Source: Pseudoips prasinana
Taxonomy: Eukaryota > Arthropoda > Insecta > Lepidoptera > Nolidae
Length of the DNA stretch: 64,000 bases
NCBI GenBank assembly: GCA_951640165.1
Contig: OX621242.1
Location: 12,765,501-12,829,500, forward strand
Direction of reading: 5' to 3'
Part shown: positions 1 to 32,301 of the stretch, in pieces
Layout: every line of letters starts with the position of its first letter
How positions within the stretch are numbered: the stretch's first letter is position 1
Program-made: the position numbers and the translations under genes
Notes under the pieces: model-generated
What the model saw: the letters and a program-made list of their open reading frames with translations, nothing else
What the model was told of the DNA's origin: nothing
The model's database searches: none

Positions 1-90
1 ACTACCGACACGGTCATCACGGTCGTCAAAATTACTTACTGTAAATGGCACGTCACTAACCTCTTACTTAGTGCTACAGTAGGCGAAAAT

Positions 91-177
91 AAAATATGAA
101 ATAGCGTGTCATTTCAGTTACCTCGCCTCGGGTAGATTTAATCAAGGTAACTGAAATAACACGCTGTTTCATGTTTT
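91..177. repeat. Foldback element upstream of CTPS
   Basis: Arms 91-123 and 145-177 are inverted repeats of about 33 bp with a few mismatches (core CAGTTACCT / AGGTAACTG and AGCGTGTC / ACACGCT). It lies about 350 bp upstream of the CTPS start. Looks like a small MITE. Confidence 0.6.
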
Positions 178-418
178 TAGATTCACCCTAATGTTTTCCC
201 TTCCCGTAGATCGTGGAATTCAAAGAGTATTTAACCTTGGTGGAATTCTTCGCCGCATCTCTTGACGTTTTCATTGTTGTCAATGGTCAATCTTTCATTC
301 ATTTCCATGGTTTTTTTAAGTCCACTTTTTATACCTATGTTTTAGTCGATTATTTCAAAATTTAGAACTTCACTAAGAACTGCGAAATGCAAATGGCGCG
401 CTGCGTTTGTAGTGGAAG

Positions 419-424
419 CACGTG
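419..424 (+). promoter_or_regulatory. E-box CACGTG in CTPS upstream region
   Basis: A perfect CACGTG, a bHLH (Myc/Max, USF, Clock) type site, 108 bp upstream of the chosen ATG. Regulation of nucleotide-synthesis genes by Myc is known in animals; use of this site is inference. No clear TATA box was seen. Confidence 0.35.
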
Positions 425-531
425 TAATTGACGTTTCAAATATTACACTTCATTTCGCTAATATTTATTATTTAATTTGTGAATGTGCTAAACTTAAAGT
501 ATATACCAAACAACTATTCCTTTAACTGAAA

Positions 532-21588
<21,057 letters not shown>

Positions 21589-22469
21589 GTTTAGATAGCA
21601 TATTATAATACAAGATGTGTCGCGGTGGGAATGAAATTGCAGAGAAAGATTATTTTTTATATCGATAAGGATATACATATGTATTGCATATACTTATAGT
21701 ATGGTATAATTTTTATTTACTATTCCAACTGAATTGTGTGTAGAACCGCCCTGGTATTCCTTTAAGCGGCACTAACCATTACCGGTTACGTCAATACTTT
21801 TGACAGATGTCAAATGTCAAATCGTACACAGACAGAATATTATCACCATATCCAGTTTGAATTCGTCTCGATTAAGTGTCATCTTCGATTCTAAATTGGA
21901 CGAACTGTCTGCGTCTTAGCATATTAAACATAAGTTTTAAGACCACACGTCATGTAACCACCCTTATCCTAGGCTGGAACTCCAATGGGAGCACCTTCTG
22001 GCAAGCATTACTCGAGCCGCCTAGAGAAGCAGGGAAAGTCTCCTATGCTAACTGTAAATTTCATCATAACGAAAACCAAATGGTATATACTGGGCAATTA
22101 CAGAGGAGCATTTGACATTCAACAGCAGTCATTGCTATTGACGTAACCAGCAATGTGCAGCATCGCGTATCAATATGGCGGCTGAAACCCCCCATAAACA
22201 CAAAACAGGGTGTACGGGACAGCGCAATGAAAAGTGATTCGAAAATGGTTAAGTTAAAGCCCAGAAGTCAGTGCGCCGCTATCTTGCTCGCTCATTTAGT
22301 TATATTGTAGAAAATAGAATAATTATATGCAGTTTTTAAAATATCTTTGTTTTAAGATTAATATTCCAAATTAGAACAAATTATCACTTTTAATATTTTT
22401 CGTAGTCGTAAAATAATTTACCCACTTCATATAGTGAATATAAAATAATGTTCAATGGAAACTTTTTAT

Positions 22470-22650
22470 AAATACATACATATATACACTCAGCCTGTTT
22501 CCCAACAGAGGCAGAGACCACGGACTTCCATTAAAATTTGTCACGATCCTTGCACACCTCTTTCGTTTCGTTTACTGTCATTATATTCTTCATACATGCT
22601 CGCCGGTTTAGGGTACTTCTGACCTGACCTTTCTTAAGAACGCCTCCGAT
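22470..22650 (-). mobile_element. RTE-type LINE 3' end or SINE, copy 2
   Basis: Matches the repeat at 4535-4690: ACATACATACATATA run, CAGCCTGTTTCCCA, TTGTCACGATCCTTGCA, TCATACATGCTCGCCGGTTT and TAGGGTACTTCTGACCTG. Confidence 0.6.
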
Positions 22651-22723
22651 TTTTCTAAATATGTCGGAATAATAGTCTTGTCTTAGTTCTTAGGGTATTA
22701 GGCCACTGGATGTGTGGTGTGCA

Positions 22724-22795
22724 TGACCCTCCATTGTGGTGATCTTGAGGGAGGCCTTTGTCGAACTGTACAAGAGTGTCCTTCGACTGAAATGA
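22724..22795 (+). mobile_element. RTE 3' end remnant
   Basis: GATCTTGAGGGAGGCCTTTG and CCTTCGACTGAAATGATGAT follow the final 60 bp of the RTE at 58596-61761 with several changes. Confidence 0.55.
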
Positions 22796-23063
22796 TGATG
22801 AAATGGCAGAATTTTTCGAAACTGAATACCATAATTTTATAGCCTACAGCTGCGTGAGCGAGATAGTTGCGCGCTGAATTGTAATCCTTAAACGAATTGT
22901 AAATGAATACCAAGATACACACTCAAACTATCAGAAACAGAACCGAGCTAAGAGTGCAAGAGCTTAGCCATATGTGTTAAAGTCTACTTTCCATTACTAA
23001 TTTTTTTTAATTTGATGAATCAGCAACAGATTGTAGTATGAAATTTGCATGTGTTTACTATTA

Positions 23064-23185
23064 CAGACGCCAGCACATCCAGCTACCCCAATCTGTCAAA
23101 CTTAAATTTTCATCACATAAGCATAATGTTCACTGTCAATAGGGGAAATTTGACTGATTGGAGTAGCTTGATGTGCTGGCGTCTG
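23064..23185. mobile_element. Palindromic MITE, copy 1 (122 bp)
   Basis: Runs from CAGACGCCAGCACATCCAGC to its inverted form ending GATGTGCTGGCGTCTG, flanked by TA on both sides. Nearly the whole element can pair with itself. TA flanks suggest a Tc1/mariner-type origin. Confidence 0.8.
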
Positions 23186-23661
23186 TACATAGGTTTTCAT
23201 GATGACAATGATACTTTAAAATTAATTATTGACATTGAATTGTCTATGTTTATTATAATATACGAATATCGCTCATCAATACGCCTCCCCTTACATTAAG
23301 TATATAACGCATATTGCTTTTGCACTAGTCTGTAAAGAATAAAGCATAATATAAGCTTTATTTGTTGTTGTATAGAATTGTAACATCTATATGCAACTAT
23401 TTTATAACATACGACTTTCTTATTTAGTTATTTTAACTAAATACTATATAGCATTACGTTTAATTGTACCATACAATTGTTTTTAAATGGCTAGTAAAAC
23501 TGTAATTTATTAGCTATTTTGCCTTTTTAAAATTGCAGATTTAAGTTGTTAGATAACTATCCACTTTTTAAATATTGATGTTACATTTTACTCATTTTAC
23601 AGTTCTTTTATTCCAGCTACTGCTGAGAGAATGTTTTCTCAACACTTGTCAGTTCAAAGTA

Positions 23662-23796
23662 CAGACGCCAGCACATCCAGCTACACCAATCTGTCAAATT
23701 TCTTTTATAGATTTTCAACTTTATCACATAAGTATAAGGTTCACTTTCAATTGGGAAAATTTGACAGATTGGGGTAGCTTGATGTGCTGGCGTCTG
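23662..23796. mobile_element. Palindromic MITE, copy 2 (135 bp)
   Basis: Same ends as copy 1 with TA flanks (23660-23661 and 23797-23798), only 476 bp downstream of it. Internal CTTTTATAGATTTTCAACTT is shared with the copies at 35085 and 63115. Confidence 0.85.
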
Positions 23797-23814
23797 TACA
23801 ATATTTACCCACTT

Positions 23815-23950
23815 TGCCTCGTTGGTTTGGCAGGTAGTGAGGTCTTGGGTTCAAATTCCAGATCGGGCCATAAAGTGATATTGGGATTTTTCTGTAATAC
23901 AATCGACGCGATATTGGTGAATACCTTTTAACCTTGCCTTGTATGTATCA
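23815..23950 (+). mobile_element. tRNA-headed SINE, copy 2 (partial)
   Basis: TTTGCCTCGTTGGTTTGGCA, GGTCTTGGGTTCAAATTCCA and AAAGTGATATTGGGATTTTT follow the SINE at 12237. It begins 16 bp after a palindromic MITE and lacks the 3' half. Confidence 0.6.
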
Positions 23951-25436
23951 CCATTCTCATAGCGCTGATTGTAGCAATGATACTGTACAACTTTTAAAAG
24001 CTATGTAACTAATACTCAAAAACATTTTTTTAACAAAAGAAGTACTTAGTTGCCAATAATGTTTGTGAACCGATTTAAAAAAAAAGAAATTATTCAATTG
24101 AGAATGCTTTCTGAATTGCCTCATATTCTGCTCGAAAAAATTGGCATAAAAAAAATGAAGTATGTTTTATGTTTTTTAAACAGAAACAATAAAATCTGAT
24201 GTTGTCTAAGCCTTTCTGTTGATGTATTAAATATTTGTATATTCTATTTCATGGGTTCTCGAGTGAACCGCGCCCAATGTATTGTACTTAAATTTTCAAC
24301 TATAAACATGAACTGATAAATGTCAATTACGTATTCAGCCGGAATAAAACAAGTACCTATAAAATTGAGTAGAAGATTGTGTATATTTTTTCGAAGTAAG
24401 GTTTTAGTTTCTTAAAATATTCATGTTTGACGAGTAGGTAAGTTATATTGGGTTAAATCAAACTATTCATATGTATTTTTTTATCATTATTTTAATTACT
24501 ACCTAACTGCTTTCTGCGTAACTGCATTACTGTGGCTGAATCAAATAATTAAATCTCTTCCAACACATATGAATCCTATAACATGGGGTCCTTCAAGCGG
24601 TTTGTGAAGATGAAGATGGTGATTAACTAGTGCACCGCCCTACTCCTTCTCCAGTGCTTCGAACTGTCTTCGCATTTGGACTACAATGACACTTACTATC
24701 AGGTTCAATGATTAAATAATAAGATTTTGATTTAATCCAATATACGTTATGATGTTCTCCAAGTCATAATATACTACATGCGCAGTTTGTGCCAACAAAA
24801 AATATTTTAATTTTCTAAGGCCCATTATTCAGGGTGCAGCTATCTCACTCGAACAATTAGATGTTTTATAAAAATAAAATTATTGTATTCACTTTCGAAA
24901 ATATGCTTCGATCCAACTCATTAGATATTCCCATCTATGCCAAAAGAGTTTTCATAGTTTTGTAATGACCATAACAATAGGAATAACTGTCTGTTTTTTT
25001 TTCAAAGTGAATAGGAATATCTTTTCTTATTCATTTTAGTCAGTACAATAATAAAGAAAACCATATTATACCAAAATATTCATAGGATAACAGAAGCACA
25101 ATTTTAGAAACTGTATACATTAATTTTAAATCCTTCAAAATAACTAAATGCTAGAACGAGATATCTGCGCCCTGAATTCTGAGCCATAAATGTATAAATG
25201 TAAGAATAACATTAATGATATATTTTAAGTATTGTTGATTTAAGGAATGTTTGATTTAAGCGTAATTTTATATTACCTACTTAATTTTTATAGAACAATT
25301 TAATTATGTTATGTTGAGGTTATATTTTTCTCGAATAATTTCTGATACTCAGTGAAACCGTGTTTTAAGTTTAAATTTATATTAATCTGAAGACCGCATC
25401 TTTTTCGATCCGTGGAACAATTCAACTTTAGATATA

Positions 25437-25990
25437 CAATGGGTGATCAAAACGTTCGTGAAAAGAGATGGTAGTAGGGAGATGTTAAACTTAAAATTGT
25501 GTTTTATTTTTGTTATGTTATGCCTTAACGCACTTTTTAGATCATTTTATGCACCGGAAGACGTCCACTGCTGGACATATGCTTCCTTAAGGATCTGCAC
25601 GATGGAATTGTGTTCATAATTTGGAGGGGATGTGCCATAGTCGACGCGCTTGGCCGGCGGATTTCTGGTATAGTGCACACAGAGAAATGCTACTGCCCGG
25701 TCCCTGGTAAATATTCCTTTGGGATGTATTCTGAGTTCCCACGGAATGAGATAGGATTTGGCCGTCACTACACTTATTAGATATCCTATTCAAAATATTA
25801 ATGGCTTCAAATTCATGGCATTTACTTTTTTTTATTTTCAGTCATGTTCTATGCCTGTTTGTGTTGAAAGGGGTGACGCTTAGAGAGGGTGGTTAAAGGT
25901 TTCGACAATGGCATGTATACTCACGTAACTCGGTTATGCGAAAGGGCGGTCCCAATCCTTAATTTCACGAACGTTTTTATCATGCATTTC
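25437..25990. mobile_element. Mariner/Tc1-like remnant
   Basis: TGATCAAAACGTTCGTGAAA (25444-25463) and TTTCACGAACGTTTTTATCA (25963-25982) are inverted ends with few mismatches, and TA lies at both outer borders (25435-25436, 25991-25992). No transposase is left, and an RTE derivative is inserted inside. Class inferred from the TA borders. Confidence 0.55.
25545..25774 (-). mobile_element. Short RTE derivative, copy 4, inside the mariner-like remnant
   Basis: The + strand reads CCGGAAGACGTCCACTGCTG (reversed RTE tail), then GTCGACGCGCTTGGCCGGCG and GGCCGTCACTACAC (reversed RTE head). About 230 bp, with several changes from the full RTE, so older than the copy at 58596. Confidence 0.7.
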
Positions 25991-26477
25991 TAATAGAAGT
26001 CTTCGTTAGGGACGCTCAAGGTTGTGCCCAATACCAATAGTATGTGATATATCAATGCATTAATCATTCAATTATAACATGGTTATGTTCATCCCTTTTT
26101 TGTACTATTCCGAGGCGCAGCATTTCATATAAACTACAAATTTTAAAAGAAAACGTCTAGCAGGATACAAGTATATAAAACGTTTAGAACTGTTTTGTAA
26201 AAGTTTAAAAATATACTTTTTATTTTTAAAATGTTGTACTTTGTTTTATGTATGAAATGCCAGGTCGTATATACGCTCTCATGTTATTTAATCTCTTCTT
26301 ATTATAAACATTAATGGACTCAAAAAAAAAGATAGCTTATGTCCACAAATGAATTTGTGACTTCTATTGAAAATTTTAAAGAATCTTTAATTTATTTATT
26401 TCTATTCCAACATATTCCTGATTATATTTCTTCGTACAATGGTCTTAATACTGAATTTATCGCATTTCCCTTTCTTA

Positions 26478-26592
26478 AAGGCTGGCAATGTAGTTGCTGC
26501 CTTTATGGCGAATGTCTATGGGCGGCGATGATCACTAACCATCGGGTGACCCGCGTGCTCAGTTGCCTTGCTATTCTAATTAAAAAAAAACT
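26478..26592 (+). mobile_element. Poly(A)-tailed lepidopteran repeat (LINE/SINE 3' end)
   Basis: GAATGTCTATGGGCGGCGAT, GATCACTAACCATCGGGTGA and CCGCGTGCTCAGTTGCC precede an A-rich tail. This resembles a 3' end seen widely in moth genomes; family not certain. Confidence 0.5.
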
Positions 26593-27148
26593 GCGTGTTT
26601 AAAATACAGTGCCAGGGAAAACATACCGAAGTTCAATACCTGATTCTGAAATTGTCTATATTTATGTTAAAAGTCGATATTAATGAATTTGTGGTTACTT
26701 TTTCTGTTAACACGCTACATAGTCGTTATATATTTTGATCGCAGCCGTTTTTTTTTAACATGAACCAAGAAAGTATGTATTTTTTTAGTTAATCATTAAA
26801 CTACAGGTGAAAATATTAGATCACATACATTTCGTATTTAGTTATGTTTTAATACGTATCCAACGTACACCTTAACTTAAAAAATATTGAGACACTGATT
26901 ATCTTGAAATGTTTTGTCTCATTCGCTCAAATGTAGTCACATTAGAATGCCAAAGACAAGATGTCTATAGGATTACTATGTCTCAATATTTGTATAAATA
27001 AAGGTAAATCTTTGAATAATATATTTGCCCCAAATATTCTATGTGATGTTAATATAAAATAACAGAAGTGATGATTTGGCTGTTGTGTAACATGTAAAAT
27101 GTATATTATATTGAGTAGTTATTTGGTATATAACCTTATGATATATTT

Positions 27149-27250
27149 AACCTTTTGACTGCTACCGTATAGAAGCTACACCAAAATGTGCCCAGCACGC
27201 CACGGATACGACTACATAGCAGTTTTGTCATGACTGGTGGTCAAAAGGTA
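27149..27250. mobile_element. Short MITE, AACCTTTTGAC ends
   Basis: AACCTTTTGAC (27149-27159) and GTCAAAAGGT (27240-27249) are inverted ends of a 102-bp element. The interior has no coding potential. Confidence 0.6.
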
Positions 27251-27419
27251 AAACTAAAATTTGATGTAAACAGCTCATGATAACTCTCTCAGTAAGCAGA
27301 CTCTATTTAAAATTAAGCATTCCATTACAATGTCTTACATGGTGTAACTTTCACTGTTTCATTGTTATAAAGCCAATAAAGTGTTATCTGTCGAAGAAGT
27401 TATTTTATTTATAGATACT

Positions 27420-27591
27420 TTTGATTTGCCCGCGTTAATCTTTATCAATTATGGCTTATATCCTAATCCAGGGTGTCAGCTAAACCATACCAAATTTTAT
27501 TAAAATCGCTACAGCCGTTTAGACGTGAAGAAGTAACAAACATACAAACTCACACACTCTAAAAATGTTGGCCTTTATAATATTAGTGTGA
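27420..27591 (-). mobile_element. Helitron-like repeat, degenerate copy
   Basis: On the + strand GCCCGCGTTAATCTTTATC, AAATCGCTACAGCCGTTTAG, ACAAACATACAAACTCACAC and TTTATAATATTAGTGTGAT align with the element at 19370-19573. The 3' hairpin is mostly lost. Confidence 0.5.
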
Positions 27592-27769
27592 TTTTTACCA
27601 ACGCAATCCTTAGTGTCCGTTGTCCGTCTGCCTGTTAGTCAGTGGTCTCATGAAACTTAATATGTAGACAACGGAATTTTACAACGAAAGCGTTAGGGTC
27701 GCACCCACCCGGGCGGACGACGACAACGATGAAGCCGTAAAAACGGTGTCAGTAGATTAGTTGGGTTCT

Positions 27770-27970
27770 TTGATCAATGGTCTCCCTTCCCAAAAGCACC
27801 TGGCTCAGACGGCATCATCAATCATGTGCTGGAAGCAATTCGCAACGACCGCACTATGTGATATTCGACGCGGCATTACCCACAAAATCTTTCCACGACA
27901 TTGGAAAAAGACCATAGCGATATATATAATATAAAACATACGGCCCGTCCAGTTATCGCATAATTAATAA
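27770..27970 (+). pseudogene. Dead LINE reverse transcriptase fragment
   Basis: A frame reading SPFPKAPGSDGIINHVLEAI matches the KAPG-DGI block at the start of LINE reverse transcriptases. After a frame change, a FPRHWKKTIAI-like stretch matches the 'P..WK.A.V' block. Stops and frameshifts follow. Confidence 0.55.
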
Positions 27971-28395
27971 GTTAATATAAAAAGTCTTCCCAGTACCATG
28001 GTAACTTAAAGAGCGCAATGTCCATATGTGAGCCTTTTCCAACGTGTTCGACGAGGAAGAACATGCTGTAACGTTGCATATTTATGCAACGCTCCATAGT
28101 TCTTAACTTAGTTTATTTTCTTATTCATTAACACGTCCTGACATAGTAATAAGGTTTTAATTCGTTATCTGCCTAGTCTAATGTACGTACCAGAGTTCTC
28201 TGCCGCGCATTCTAAACCGGTTCGGTTCGTGCGCCCGCCGCAACGAACGGCCGTTACGCGGACTTCGTCGAATTCAGATACTGAGACTACACTCATTGTG
28301 ATAGCACGTACGCGGTCTCTTCAAAAGAAACGTTATTTTTTTTCTTAGCCTGCGTCGTCTATCGTGCAAATACACAATTGACGTCACCGTATATG

Positions 28396-28650
28396 ACGGT
28401 CACCGTAGCCTAGTTGGTAGTGTTCCTGCCTTCGAAGCTGGTGGTCCTGGGTTCGAATCCCGGTAAGTGCAAATATTTGTGTGATGAGCACGAATATTTG
28501 TTTCTGAGTCATGGATGTTTTCTATGTATATAAGTATTTATCTATCTATATAAGTATGTATATCGTCGCCTGGTACCCATAGTACAAGCTTTGCTTAATT
28601 TGGGGCTAGGATGATCTGTGTGACATTGTCCAGATATTATTATTATTATT
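28396..28650 (+). mobile_element. tRNA-headed SINE (Metulj-like)
   Basis: Head TAGCCTAGTTGGTAGTGTTC and B box GGTTCGAATCC, then GTGTGATGAGCACGAATATT, TATCGTCGCCTGGTACCCAT and ACAAGCTTTGCTTAATTTGG, ending in an ATT-repeat tail. The layout is that of a common lepidopteran SINE group; the name is from memory of the family. Confidence 0.75.
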
Positions 28651-29599
28651 AATTAGTTATTAGTTTCTCCAATTTAGTTATACATATATAATTATACTAA
28701 ATTTTTTGTGATATTGGGTCTCAAGTACGGTCTGCAAATTGCAAACCAACATCGCACCTACCGGTACCTGGTGGCCATTGCTACACTGCAGACCAGCATA
28801 ATCCAGTGGGTCATCCTCCGGCCAGCGCAACCTCCTGGAACTCCGCGTGGTCATCGTCGAAGCCAGGAGAGTACTTAGCGCGCCTACCTCCATAGGGCAT
28901 AAAATATTGACGGGCTGTAGTACCCATGACCATTTAACTTTTTATTAAATAATAAATTTGTATGGTATTGAGTGTAGTGATTTGTTTTATTTAATCACGC
29001 AAGCAAGCCGGTGGTACGACACCAAAGTACCTACCGGACCGTCTCGGGTATACTTATCTTACGAGATTACCTTTCGGGGCAAACCTTTGCGATGGCGGTT
29101 TATGCGGTATCATCGAACGAGCTTTCTCCTATCCCTGCCAATTTCGAGCATGAGTTCGACAAGGCTCGGTCCTTGCTCCACTCCTGTTCTGGCTATATAT
29201 TTGCGACTTAACACACAAGAGAGGCGAGCTGTGGCCCGAGCCTGGGCAGTTTCACTAAAGAACTATATGGGGCTAGTAGGCTTAGTTCTTTACATATCAA
29301 ATCTTATAATTTACTTTTTACTCTTAAATGAATTAACAAAGGCGTCAATGAAAGTTTGTAAGCTATAATAGCTAAATTAAGGAACTAGTAGTAACTTATT
29401 AAAAATAACTAAGAACATACTTTGGTAAATTCGATTCATTTTACCATTCCTGCTTTGATCATCGCGTTATAAAGGTCCCAATTGATAAATTATGACAAAT
29501 AGCAACATATTATATATGCATAAATATAACACAAAATATGCCACAGCTTTTTTATCAATTTACCTAAAGATAGGGTATTTATTCCCTATGAACTTGCTA

Positions 29600-30117
29600 C
29601 ACTTTGCTGTCATTTTGAATTAGATTGACATTTCCAAATAATGTTGTTAATCACAAAAATATTGTTTGATAATAGGGAATCAATGATTTAAAAACTTCCA
29701 ACATATAAATGTGGCTTAAGAAACTATTATATAATAATAGTGCAGTGAGTGGATACGGCAATGTAGTATCAATTAAATTTAAATAATAAGTCTATATCAC
29801 ATCTAAATTACTATTCTACGAAACATAATAGGAACTTAGGTAAGAAGGTGGTTAAGATAGAATTAATCTTGCAACACACACTAATATTTTGCGCTGCGCT
29901 GTGGGTTGCATTGAAATCAAAAAATAATTTTAATATTTTTAAATCGGTTTGCAGACTCCAGAGCGTTATGTTATTTTATTTCTCTTGAAATAGATCATTT
30001 ATTTAAACTTAAATTATTTCCGTGTATCGTTTCGAAGCAGCAATGTGTTACTGCCGGACAATGACATGAGTGGAAAAACATAATTTTGTGTTATAAATAC
30101 GAATTAAAGAGTTCACC
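29600..30117 (+). promoter_or_regulatory. VPS13 upstream region
   Basis: AT-rich sequence before the VPS13 ATG with no clear TATA box. A possible acceptor (CGGTTTGCAG at about 29945-29954) could end a 5' UTR intron, which the sequence cannot settle. An out-of-frame ATG lies near 30064. Confidence 0.3.
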
Positions 30118-30217
30118 ATGGTGTTCGAGTCTATAGTGGTTGATGTGTTGAACAGATTCTTAGGGGATTACGTGGAGAATCTCAACAGGTCTCAGTTAAA
30201 ACTAGGAATATGGGGCG
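30118..30217 (+). CDS. Vps13: VPS13 exon 1 (chorein start)
   Basis: Codes [19 protein letters not shown] to KLGIWG, the N-terminal chorein motif. The start is in a strong context (CACCATGG). Intron 1 is only 94 bp. Confidence 0.95.
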
Positions 30218-32270
30218 GTAAGTTTTCGGAACTTTTTAGACCAGGGTGATGTCATATCTGCCGCACTGCTATTGCGGTTATTTATGTCTTTAATACCTAA
30301 ATGCTTTGCAGGAGACGTTGTGTTGGAGAACTTGATACTCAAACAGAATGCGTTGGAAGAGCTCAACATTCCTGTTCAGACAGTTTATGGACATTTGGGT
30401 AAGTTTTTATGGCATCATTAAATTTGCAATAAAACAAGCATATCCAGTTTAAATTGAAAGATAATCTTTGATGAATAGGTCATAAAACTAGTAAGAAGCT
30501 TGTTAACATAGGTCTTATTGGATGGGTATTGTTTTTACGACAAGGTCATGGCCGTTGTATTGTTGGTGATAGGTGTGTGTGTAGGGAGTTACCTAAAATT
30601 CACAAAACCATTGGGCACTTGGGTGGAATTCTTTAGGGTGGACCTATACCTGAGCCACATTCTGTTTGGTGATATTTTTTAAACTGACATTGCCCGGTTC
30701 CTGCAAACCAATATTTTGCAAAGAAAAACTTATGCTTGAGTTACTTGTGCATAATTCTGATAATAACAATCAATCATTTTATTTTTATAAATAAATAGCA
30801 TCAGAGATACCAAACAATAGACTTAAGTAAACCAAGTTAGAATAGCTGTAATAATATGGTGTTGTCAATATTTAACAAGCTGTTGGAACAATTTAGGAAA
30901 CTAAGTGATTTAGAATTTAATAAAAAGCTTTACAATTGGCTATGTGACAGAAGTTTTTCACTAACTTAACTTTAAATTAACAACATTAAATCGTAGTTGT
31001 GACTGTCTAATTATTTGATATTTTGTGTGAAATGATTTGTAGGACATTTAAAATTGTAATTGAATTTTTTTATTTTATTGACATCTAAATTATTAATAAT
31101 TATTAAAATACAACAACAACAACTGGTGACAACCAGCATGTTTATTAGTTGTCTAATAAACATACTAATATATTTCTAATAACATACATATTATAAATAA
31201 ATAACAACCAGACATGACAAATAATCATGCTCATCATATAAAGATTTGTCCTGGGTGAGGATTGAACCCACAAACTGTGTCTCAGGAGTTCACTAACCAC
31301 TGGACCAACACATTAATCATGTACAATTTAAATTAAACATGGTTTTAATTTTTCTCAATACCTATACCATATTTATTTATGTTTCTAAAATAAATAGAAA
31401 ATTGTAATACACACAAATTTCCCCTCTATGTATCAATAATTGGGCATACTAGGACAATGAAAGTAGTTGTTTGTTGATTACCTGTTTTGTGACATATACA
31501 TTAGTTTTTTCACACTTAGAATTAGAAGTTAAGACATACATACATAATCATCCAGATAGATGTAGTTAAAAATATGTAAAACAAGTATTTTTATTAAAAC
31601 AAAAATATTATTATGGTTATTATTTATGTTGATTGTTAAAAATTATTTCTAAATGTTTGTAATAATACATAATTTATTCTAGATATATGTAGATAATTAG
31701 ATCTGCAGTTGTTAACATTTTAACTTTATCATTACTGTTATAATTTAAATGTTTATAATAATATGATTAAGTTTATAAGAAAACTTATTTAAGTTATTCA
31801 TATTTTTCGATATATTAGACTGAGTAGAACCAGTGAAACAAACTCAGAGGGAATCTCGGTACCAATTTGTTGAGGTCAATTTCAAGTGGTGAATTTCGGA
31901 ATACTTTACAGAATTTTTTAAATGAAGATTCTTATTTTTAAATGTTATCTAATTCTATAATAATAATAATATAATCGTTTATTTCTCTCAAAAAGGTACA
32001 AATAAAAGTACAATCCATGTAAGATTAAAAGTTCAAAAACTAACATTAATTTTGAACCTTTGAGAGAGCTGGAGTCTGTAGTAGGCTCGAGACCTGTGTG
32101 ACAAATCTCCAGGCTCTCTGCACCCTGCAGCTATTAAGAATAGTTTTTGTTACAATGTACAATGTATTTTTACGATACTATAACTGAGAGACAATATTAC
32201 ACGCGTACGCGTACATACAACGATGTGGAAACATGCATGCATATGAGTGATTTTGTGTGTGTGTATGTAT

Positions 32271-32301
<31 letters not shown>

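Larger units (their letters stand above)
21589..30117. other. Intergenic region between CTPS and VPS13: contents
   Basis: Holds RTE-type ends (22470-22650, 22724-22795), two palindromic MITEs (23064-23185, 23662-23796), a SINE (23815-23950), a mariner-like remnant (25437-25990), a poly(A)-tailed repeat (26478-26592), a short MITE (27149-27250), a Helitron-like repeat (27420-27591), a dead LINE piece (27770-27970) and a SINE (28396-28650). Open frames elsewhere (such as 28958-29368) match nothing I recognise. 23960-25430 and 28660-30060 show no recognisable element. Confidence 0.6.

Noticed and set aside
23333..23338. AATAAA as the CTPS polyadenylation signal
   Set aside because: 1.7 kb past the stop and beyond mobile elements. 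Possible, but nothing in the sequence ties it to CTPS.
28140..28380. CpG-rich patch as a promoter
   Set aside because: Less AT-rich than its surroundings, but 1.7 kb from the VPS13 start and directly before a SINE; no supporting element found.
28405..28470. tRNA gene
   Set aside because: Head of a SINE: followed by a typical SINE body and an ATT tail.
28678..28893. 71-residue frame on the - strand
   Set aside because: No family recognised; short and isolated next to a SINE tail.
28958..29368. 136-residue frame in the intergenic region
   Set aside because: No recognised domain and no coding-like features. It overlaps a GC-richer patch that may be an old repeat.
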